A stretch of DNA of 64,000 nt from an uncultured Granulosicoccaceae bacterium (GTDB lineage Bacteria > Pseudomonadota > Gammaproteobacteria > Granulosicoccales > Granulosicoccaceae). The notes under the pieces are model-generated. The model had not been told where the DNA came from, did no database searches, and was given only the letters and a program-made list of their open reading frames with translations. The translations under genes were made by a program, and so were the position numbers. Of this stretch, positions 57,114-64,000 are shown piece by piece; the first letter of the stretch is position 1, and every line of letters begins with the position of its first letter. The stretch spans positions 18,673-82,672 of the forward strand of contig CALLMF010000032.1 of NCBI GenBank assembly GCA_938006335.1, given 5' to 3'.

Positions 57114-58079
57114 TCAGTGCCTCGGCACGAACACCTCGGGCGCACGCCCAATCGATTTCAGATGTGCGCTCAAGCAAGCATCCCACTCGGGATGATCGCC
57201 AAAGCGCTTGATCAGGTAGTCGATGAACCGGCGCGTACGGTTGGGCAGAAAAACGGTGTCGGGATACAGGGCATACAGGCCTGCCGAGCCCCAGCTGTAG
57301 CTCATCAGTACCGGCTGCAGAGCCCCATTGACAATCGCGTCATTGAGCAGAAACGTTGGCAGTCTCACCACACCATGTCCGCTGATGGCAGCACTGACCA
57401 GAGCATCACCATTGCTCGCCATGTACTGCGGTTTGACGTCGACGTGACCTGTTTGGCCTTGCGCTTTCGCCCAGTGCCATGTGGTTGGGTGAGCAAGATT
57501 GGAGTAGCACAGCGCGGGCAGCCCCGATAGCTGATCCGGCTTTGTCGGCTTGCGATGCTCCCTCCAGAAATCTGGCGAGGCAGCGACAACATGGTGAATC
57601 GGGGCTAGTTGACGCGCTCTTAGCTGCGAGTCATTCAGCTTGCCGATACGGAGGGCAAGGTCAAACCGGTCGCCGACAATATCGACCGTGTGATCTGAAA
57701 AATCGGCATCAATGGTGACAGCCGGATTTTCATGCATGAAGTCGTTGATGGCCGGCACCAGATGCGCGATACCGAAGCTCAGTGGCATCGTGATCCTGAG
57801 CCGACCAATGATGACTTCAGAATCAGCCGCTGCGCCCTCTTCTGCTTCCTCGAGATCGGCAAGGATTTGCTGTGCGCGCGCCAGAAATCGTTCGCCAGCA
57901 CTGGTCAGCGTGACCTGTCGCGTGGTGCGGTTCAACAGCTGTACGCGCAAGCGACTTTCCAGCTCCTTGATCCGGCGACTCACTGCCGAAGGCGCCCGCT
58001 CCAGTTGATCTGCGGCTCCGCGCACACTGCCCGTCTTGGCCACGCACACGAACGTCTCGAGGTCCTCCAAGCGCCCCAC
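57114..58079 (-). CDS. LysR-family transcriptional regulator
   Basis: LEDLETFVCVAKTGSVRGAADQLERAPSAVSRRIKELESRLRVQLLNRTTRQVTLTSAGERF. Confidence 0.95.
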   Translation of the reverse strand: MGRLEDLETFVCVAKTGSVRGAADQLERAPSAVSRRIKELESRLRVQLLNRTTRQVTLTSAGERFLARAQQILADLEEAEEGAAADSEVIIGRLRITMPLSFGIAHLVPAINDFMHENPAVTIDADFSDHTVDIVGDRFDLALRIGKLNDSQLRARQLAPIHHVVAASPDFWREHRKPTKPDQLSGLPALCYSNLAHPTTWHWAKAQGQTGHVDVKPQYMASNGDALVSAAISGHGVVRLPTFLLNDAIVNGALQPVLMSYSWGSAGLYALYPDTVFLPNRTRRFIDYLIKRFGDHPEWDACLSAHLKSIGRAPEVFVPRH

Positions 58080-58195
58080 ACTGTTCTCCTTTTTCGCACA
58101 GTCTGTACAAATAATACCTCTTTGTTGCTATCAAGAGAACTCATAGAGTGTCTTGCAAGCGTAGATCGCGCGTTTCCAACAGTGAAGCTACACAC

Positions 58196-58909
58196 ATGAA
58201 CACGCTACCAACACTCACTCGCCGTCCAGCCAACCAACGTGGTGTCGCCGACTTTGGCTGGCTCAAGAGTGCACACACGTTCAGCTTCGGCCAGTACCAC
58301 GACCCGGAACACATGAATTTTGGCGCGTTGCGCGTCATCAACGATGACCTGGTGGCCGGCGGCGGCGGCTTTCCCACACACCCGCACAAGGATGCCGAGA
58401 TCTTCTCCTACGTGCTTGAAGGCGGATTGGCACACAAGGACTCCATGGGCAATGGCAGCACCGTGATGGCTGGCGGTGTGCAGTACATGAGCGCCGGGCG
58501 AGGTGTCAGCCACAGCGAGTTCAATCCATCGCAGAGTGAGCCCATGCGCTTCTTGCAGGTGTGGCTGATGCCTGAAAAAACAGGAGGCGAGCCACGCTAC
58601 GACACGCTGGATATCAACCCGGAAGACAAGCGCGGCAGGCTGACGCTGTTCCTGTCGCCCGACGGTCAGGATGGATCCATACGCACACGTGCAAAAGTGC
58701 GCGTGTTCGCCGCAACGCTGACGGGCGATGAGACCATAGAGCATGATCTCGGCGAAACTCAGCGCGCTTGGATTCAGGTAGCTGACGGCAGCCTGTACGT
58801 GAACGGAGAAGCGCTGGGCAAGGGTGATGGTGTTGGCATAGAAGGCGGTGGCACGTTGCTGCTTGATCGTGGCTTCAATGCTGAGCTCCTCCTGTTTGAA
58901 CTGCCGTAG
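58196..58909 (+). CDS. Pirin family protein (YhaK-like)
   Basis: FSFGQYHDPEHMNFGALRVINDDLVAGGGGFPTHPHKDAEIFSYVLEG; GRGVSHSEFNPS. Confidence 0.93.
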   Translation: MNTLPTLTRRPANQRGVADFGWLKSAHTFSFGQYHDPEHMNFGALRVINDDLVAGGGGFPTHPHKDAEIFSYVLEGGLAHKDSMGNGSTVMAGGVQYMSAGRGVSHSEFNPSQSEPMRFLQVWLMPEKTGGEPRYDTLDINPEDKRGRLTLFLSPDGQDGSIRTRAKVRVFAATLTGDETIEHDLGETQRAWIQVADGSLYVNGEALGKGDGVGIEGGGTLLLDRGFNAELLLFELP

Positions 58910-58971
58910 AAGGTCATCGTCCACGTCAACACTCCTATTCAGATACTAGACAACACACTTCAATTCAGATC

Positions 58972-59583
58972 ATGAAAATTCTGCACATCGACTCAAGCTC
59001 CAATCTTCTCGAAAATTCACACTCTCGGCAATTGAGCGCTGAACTCGTCACGCAGCTTTTGCACGCCAATCCCGAGGCAAAGGTGGATCGATTGGACGTT
59101 CACAAGGCACAGTTGGCACACATTGGAACCAACATCATCGAGGCGTGGGCGCCGGACGGAGAACGCGATTCAGCGCTGGAGGCGTTAGCCTCGCGCTCGA
59201 AAGCACTGGTCGAACAATTGAAGAGCGCGGACGTCCTGGTCATCGGCTCACCCATGTACAACTTTTCGGTGCCTTCCACCTTGAAAGCCTGGATCGATCA
59301 CGTTGCCATTGCGCGTCAGACATTCAAGTACACCGACGACGGTCCGGTTGGTCTACTGGAAGGGAAAAAGGCGTTCATCGTCTTGTCTTCCGGGGGTGTG
59401 TACAGCAAAGGCCCCGCAGCGTCAGCCGAACATCTGGAGAGCTATCTGCGGGCCGTTCTGGCGTTCATGGGCATCACAGACGTCGCGACAGTGCGAGCAG
59501 AAGGTATGGCATCCGGACCTGAGAATGCAGAGAACGCCATGCAGGCAGCTAGAGCACGCATCGGTGAGCTGGCAAAGGCCTAG
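58972..59583 (+). CDS. azoR: FMN-dependent NADH-azoreductase
   Basis: MKILHIDSSSNLLENSHSRQLSAELV...VIGSPMYNFSVPSTLKAWIDHVAIARQTFKY. Confidence 0.93.
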   Translation: MKILHIDSSSNLLENSHSRQLSAELVTQLLHANPEAKVDRLDVHKAQLAHIGTNIIEAWAPDGERDSALEALASRSKALVEQLKSADVLVIGSPMYNFSVPSTLKAWIDHVAIARQTFKYTDDGPVGLLEGKKAFIVLSSGGVYSKGPAASAEHLESYLRAVLAFMGITDVATVRAEGMASGPENAENAMQAARARIGELAKA

Positions 59584-59635
59584 CGCCCCCAAGCGACACC
59601 CACTCCAATCAAACGACAATCGGAGAAACTCCCTG

Positions 59636-60595
59636 ATGAGCTTCAGCCCTTGCCCCGACCCCATTCCCGGTGATCGTAAAACATCGGACGCTGTCGATTT
59701 ACTCGTGGTACCCAGAGCCGTCGATCTGGGTGAAATGACGGTTCGCCGCGCGTTGCCATCCGCCAAGCGCCAGATGGTCGGACCATTCATCTTCTTTGAT
59801 CAGATGGGACCTGCGGAATTCCTCACCGATCAGGGCATTGATGTGCGCCCCCACCCGCATATCAACCTGTCCACACTCACCTACTTGCTCGAGGGCGAGA
59901 TCCTGCACCGGGATAGCCTGGGGACAGAGAGGGCGATACAGCCGGGCGCCGTCAACTGGATGAAGGCGGGCAAAGGAATCGTTCACTCCGAAAGAACCAG
60001 CGATGCGCGTAAAGCCAGCGGCCAGACGCTATTCGGATTGCAGACCTGGATGGCATTGCCGACCGATCAGGAAGAATCCGACCCGGCGTTCATTCACCAT
60101 GCGGCTGATGCACTGCCTGTGGTCGACTATCAGGGTGTCACGGCACGCGTGATCGCGGGAAGTCTGCTCGGCGAACAGTCCCCACTCGCGGCGTCCTCCG
60201 AGACGCTATACGCTGATGTGCAACTCACCGCATCGGCACAGCTGCCTATCGACATGCAGTACGACGAACGCGCGCTGTACGTGTTGTCAGGCAAGATCGA
60301 CATAGCTATGGACAGCTTCGAGCAGGGGCAGCTGATCATCCTGCGACGGGGAACCCATGCAGTAATCAAGGCAACACAAGACGCACGTTTCATGTTGTTT
60401 GGTGGCGACCCGATGGAAGGGCCGCGCTATATCTGGTGGAACTTCGTGTCATCAAGACGCGAGCGTATCGAGCAGGCCAAGGAGGAATGGGCCAAGGGGC
60501 AATTCGACACGGTGCCGGGCGATGAGCAGGAGTTCATACCGTTGCCAGAGACCGCCTCAGAGTCATCGCGTGCCTCTGGTACGCAAGCGGATTAA
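59636..60595 (+). CDS. Pirin family protein
   Basis: GPFIFFDQMGPAEF...DVRPHPHINLSTLTYLLEGEILHRDSLG; GKGIVHSERT. Confidence 0.93.
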   Translation: MSFSPCPDPIPGDRKTSDAVDLLVVPRAVDLGEMTVRRALPSAKRQMVGPFIFFDQMGPAEFLTDQGIDVRPHPHINLSTLTYLLEGEILHRDSLGTERAIQPGAVNWMKAGKGIVHSERTSDARKASGQTLFGLQTWMALPTDQEESDPAFIHHAADALPVVDYQGVTARVIAGSLLGEQSPLAASSETLYADVQLTASAQLPIDMQYDERALYVLSGKIDIAMDSFEQGQLIILRRGTHAVIKATQDARFMLFGGDPMEGPRYIWWNFVSSRRERIEQAKEEWAKGQFDTVPGDEQEFIPLPETASESSRASGTQAD

Positions 60596-60738
60596 ATGCA
60601 CAAGCCATTGAAGCCACGGAGTAGTTGCACGCACTGACTCCTCCACGGAGTTCGAAATGAGCGGGAAACAGACTCATGTCTGATGAAACATCCGTGGAGG
60701 AATCAACTAGCAGATTGTCAGTTGATAGAATATCCGAA

Positions 60739-63700
60739 CTAACCAACCCTGAGCTGTGACGCTCTTGCGCGGCGTCGCAGGCCCAGGAGTGCTACCCCTG
60801 CCATAAGCCAGAGTGCAGTGCCGGACTTGCCAGTAACGCTGCAGCCACCGCCGCTACCGCCACTGCTACCACCGGACGCCTCGGTGTCGCCGCCGGTATC
60901 ACTGCCGGTATCACCGGAGTCAACACCCGATACCGGTGTGTCGCTGCCGATACTTCCAAGGTTGTCATCTGACTGCGCGAGAGGCACGGCATCTTCGGCA
61001 AAAGCAAGATTGTCGACATAGCCTACCGCCATGCTATTGCCGCTGGCTCTGACTCTTACACCATTGAACTGATCAGCGTCAATGAAGATATCCGTACCGA
61101 TGTTGTGCACGTGCATTTCGTCGGCGAACCGAAGGGTCAGCGTCATCGCTACTGGATCCAGTGATACGGAAGCCGGATAGCTTGTGTCGAGCTCGGGTAC
61201 AGTAGTAAAGCGCGGACAATTGTCGGGATCGCCGCCCAACAACTCGACTGCATCCGAGAACGACTCATCATTGGAGCGATACGCGCAGTACTCGACATAT
61301 CTACCTTGCTCACTGTTTGAGTGCAGTCGCACCGTCGAGAACACAGTGCCTTCGCTGTTGTCCGGTCCGTTGTCCAGATCGGTATACAGGCTGCCACCCA
61401 GACCAACCATGGCAAAACCAGCAGCGCCTATCACCGAATCACCCGAGAGTTCAATTTCAGCTCCAACATGGGTCGAGTTGCCGCGTAGACGAAAGTTCGT
61501 ATTGGTCGTATCACCGCTGATCCGTCCATCGGTGATGAGTTTCAAACGACCTGCTTCGGCACTCACCTCAGACCCGGGACCCGTTGCATCAAAGGGAGTT
61601 CGGTACGGAGCAATCACCGGCGGCGCCTCAGCGAAATTCAGCAGCTCGGTATCGGTTTCGACCGAAAACAGGCGTACTACAGCCCGGCCGGATGTGCCCC
61701 GGTGGTATGCCCGAACCTGAATCCTACGTTGAGCAGGAACAAAGATGTCCGATGTCAGCGGGATCCTGATCTCCTCCTCGTCGATCGCATAGACCATCGC
61801 CCCGAGCTCACGGTCCAGCCTTATTGAGATATCGTAGGCTTGGTCCAGCACGGGCAAGAAATCGTTGAAGTAGTAGCGATCCTCTCCATCAGGAAAGACG
61901 TTGAGTCTTTGATTGCTACCAGACTCATCGCGCCGCGCCATTTCGGCTTCGACCCGAGCCCGACCCGAGCCTTCGAAGCGAATACGGATCTTGGTCTGGA
62001 TGTCACCCGCCCGACCCTGGTAGCCGCCATCAGCCGTATCATTTAGAAACACGGCCTCTAGATCGAAACTGGCCTCAGCATCGCCACCCGCAGGAATACG
62101 GGAGTCACTGGTTACGGCAGCTCGGACCCTGATGCTATCGGTGGGCCGGATGATATCGAACGCCGTAGAGCCACCACCTTCGTCCGGATCACGAGTGCTG
62201 TGTGCCTGGAGCTCGACGGCACCATCGGTATAAGTGAAACTAGAAGAACCCGCCTCGCTACCGACTTCGATGGTCAGCAGACTGGTATCGGAGCTGAAGT
62301 CATCGACGAAACCGACAGGCTCGGCCAAGTCAAACGGCGCATCCAGCGTCGAGTCCACCATCAGGGATTCTGCTGACGGCTCTGCCGGAAAGGCCGTAGG
62401 GGTGCCTGATCCAGAAGCTACTTCCGAGGCAGTCAACGCCGAAGGTGAGTTTCTGACATCGTCGATATAGCCGAGCAGCTCGCCGCCCCCGAAGGCACCC
62501 ATGCTGACCCGCATCCGAGGCTCTGCCGCTTCGTATAGTGGTCCGGACAACGCTTCCACATGGCTGAATCCGTTCAGCCGAAAAGTGACGGTACCGCTGA
62601 CCTCGTCGACGGCTATCGCAACACGATACGGCGTATCGAACTCAACACGCACTGGAAACTCCACGCAGCGATTGGCGCCTCCATTCAGCAAGCCCTCGCG
62701 CTCATCGCCCGCAGCATCAACGTACCGATACAGACAGTACTCAGCGCGACGCAAACCGTTGTACCTGTTGACCAGAGAAATATCCGCCCGAATGTCTCCG
62801 ACACGCCCATCGAATCCTCCATCTTGCGTATCGTTGGCAACTTCACTCCTGATGTCGGCCTCCACCGAGCTACCTACGCTTGCGATATCCGAATCGGCGG
62901 AAAATTCCAACGTGGCTTCCAGATAACTGGTGATTGAGTTGAATCGTATATCCACGCCCGAGTAGTCATCAGACGTGGTGCTGTAGGCAACACGTACACG
63001 CTCATCCTGCCAGCTGAGAGCATTGTCTCCGGCGTCGGCGAAAATGTTGTAGCGATCAAGTACCGGCGGGGTCACCGAGAAATCATCAACGACATCGTCG
63101 GTAGATACCGACTCAAGCAGGAACGTACTGGTACCGGAGTTTCCCGATGTACCCAGCTGAATGTAGTTATAGGGGCGATTGGGCGCATGCACAGTACCTG
63201 GCAAGGTGATCACATCCGACTGCACGCCGGAGCGGATCGTTATTTCACTCGGCCCTGTGATACTGAAAGCAATGTCCAGTTCATCACCGGCTGCCGGAGC
63301 TATCGCGGAGTAGTCCTGACAAGCATTACCGTCCTCGAAGATGCCGTAGTCCTCGAAGCCGTTTTCGCCTTCGCGTCCCATACAAACAAACAGGTTGGTG
63401 GATCCATCCGGGAAGACACCGCTGTTCAGACCAAGGTAGATATCACCAAAGTGGCTATCGGAATCAATGACGCCGTTGTTGCTATCGTTGAACAGGGTCC
63501 CGCCGATGCTAAGTAACGCATCCCCACCCTCGTTCAATGAGGTCGCGGTGGTATCGAAGCGACCGGTGATGCCGAGCGATTGAACCTGCTCAATTACGCT
63601 TACACGCGCTTCGACATATTCGTCGTTCTCGGAACGTACGCTGAGTTCCACACCACCCTCTACATTGGATGCAGTTGCGCCATTGGCACCACTTACCCGG

Positions 63701-63837
63701 TACTCGGTCGTATAGCGGATAGTGTTTGTGGAAAAGTCATCTGCAAACTCTGTGCTCTGCGCCCAGACCGCGGAGGTACCGACGCACGTGGCTAGTAGAG
63801 CGGCCTGGGCAAGCCAGGGTCGACGAATACAAGTCAT
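60739..63837 (-). CDS. Large secreted repeat protein with C-terminal Cys-containing sorting-like tail
   Basis: 1032 aa, signal peptide, repeated beta-domains (FADDFS.../FVDDFSSDTS...), C-terminus GGSSGGSGGGCSVTGKSGTALWLMAGVALLGLRRRARAS. Confidence 0.75.
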   Translation of the reverse strand: MTCIRRPWLAQAALLATCVGTSAVWAQSTEFADDFSTNTIRYTTEYRVSGANGATASNVEGGVELSVRSENDEYVEARVSVIEQVQSLGITGRFDTTATSLNEGGDALLSIGGTLFNDSNNGVIDSDSHFGDIYLGLNSGVFPDGSTNLFVCMGREGENGFEDYGIFEDGNACQDYSAIAPAAGDELDIAFSITGPSEITIRSGVQSDVITLPGTVHAPNRPYNYIQLGTSGNSGTSTFLLESVSTDDVVDDFSVTPPVLDRYNIFADAGDNALSWQDERVRVAYSTTSDDYSGVDIRFNSITSYLEATLEFSADSDIASVGSSVEADIRSEVANDTQDGGFDGRVGDIRADISLVNRYNGLRRAEYCLYRYVDAAGDEREGLLNGGANRCVEFPVRVEFDTPYRVAIAVDEVSGTVTFRLNGFSHVEALSGPLYEAAEPRMRVSMGAFGGGELLGYIDDVRNSPSALTASEVASGSGTPTAFPAEPSAESLMVDSTLDAPFDLAEPVGFVDDFSSDTSLLTIEVGSEAGSSSFTYTDGAVELQAHSTRDPDEGGGSTAFDIIRPTDSIRVRAAVTSDSRIPAGGDAEASFDLEAVFLNDTADGGYQGRAGDIQTKIRIRFEGSGRARVEAEMARRDESGSNQRLNVFPDGEDRYYFNDFLPVLDQAYDISIRLDRELGAMVYAIDEEEIRIPLTSDIFVPAQRRIQVRAYHRGTSGRAVVRLFSVETDTELLNFAEAPPVIAPYRTPFDATGPGSEVSAEAGRLKLITDGRISGDTTNTNFRLRGNSTHVGAEIELSGDSVIGAAGFAMVGLGGSLYTDLDNGPDNSEGTVFSTVRLHSNSEQGRYVEYCAYRSNDESFSDAVELLGGDPDNCPRFTTVPELDTSYPASVSLDPVAMTLTLRFADEMHVHNIGTDIFIDADQFNGVRVRASGNSMAVGYVDNLAFAEDAVPLAQSDDNLGSIGSDTPVSGVDSGDTGSDTGGDTEASGGSSGGSGGGCSVTGKSGTALWLMAGVALLGLRRRARASQLRVG

Positions 63838-64000
63838 GGTTTACTCTCCTTCGCTTAAACTGCGAATTGCAGCTATTTGCGAGACACAGCGCTAACGTTT
63901 AAGACACGGCGCGGCACTCGGACGGATGCGAGGAGGCTACTCAGTGGGTCAGCGAGCCACATCACCCAGACGGGGGATAAACTTGCACTATCGCGTAGGT

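Overview
The window is a chromosomal segment from what looks like a marine gammaproteobacterium (inferred from gene content). I see no rRNA, tRNA, CRISPR array or intact mobile element. Main blocks, left to right: (i) a partial TauE/SafE gene and a LuxR-type regulator; (ii) a decayed zone at about 0.9-3.3 kb: UPF0261 (Tm-1-like) and PEP-hydrolase-like remnants with large internal deletions, then a possible toxin/immunity relic; (iii) four tandem, nearly identical copies of an 89-aa secreted BON-like protein at 3.3-5.7 kb, each with the same promoter module, 5'-leader hairpin and terminator; a diverged fifth copy and a sixth relic with the same promoter lie about 50 kb away at 56.0-57.0 kb; (iv) housekeeping and accessory metabolism (GST, DUF1479, DM13 lipoprotein, MbfA ferritin/VIT1, diguanylate cyclase, ArgE, DUF1028, FMO, RidA, PhyH, Mn-PPase, Gfo/Idh, di-heme peroxidase); (v) a TRAP transporter, flavin reductase, AKR and LLM monooxygenase cluster with a divergent GntR; (vi) an envelope/osmotic-stress island at about 32.2-43.4 kb (SAP/Rho-N-like small protein, DUF1328, Dps, YihY, AI-2E, MscS, Crp/Fnr, PLDc_N, CsbD, GdhA, BON-MscS), which contains two paralogous enhancer-binding-like regulators that lack GAFTGA and have degenerate Walker A/B motifs; (vii) a TcfC-type chaperone-usher locus with unusual gene orientation; (viii) CHRD, M23, LysR/pirin/azoreductase genes and a 1032-aa surface protein with a C-terminal sorting-like tail. 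The strongest candidates for something undescribed are the six-fold conserved promoter module ATTTACA-N4-TGTAAAT ... CCAAA-N20-CGATACT driving a BON microprotein family, and the paired degenerate bEBP-like regulators in the stress island.
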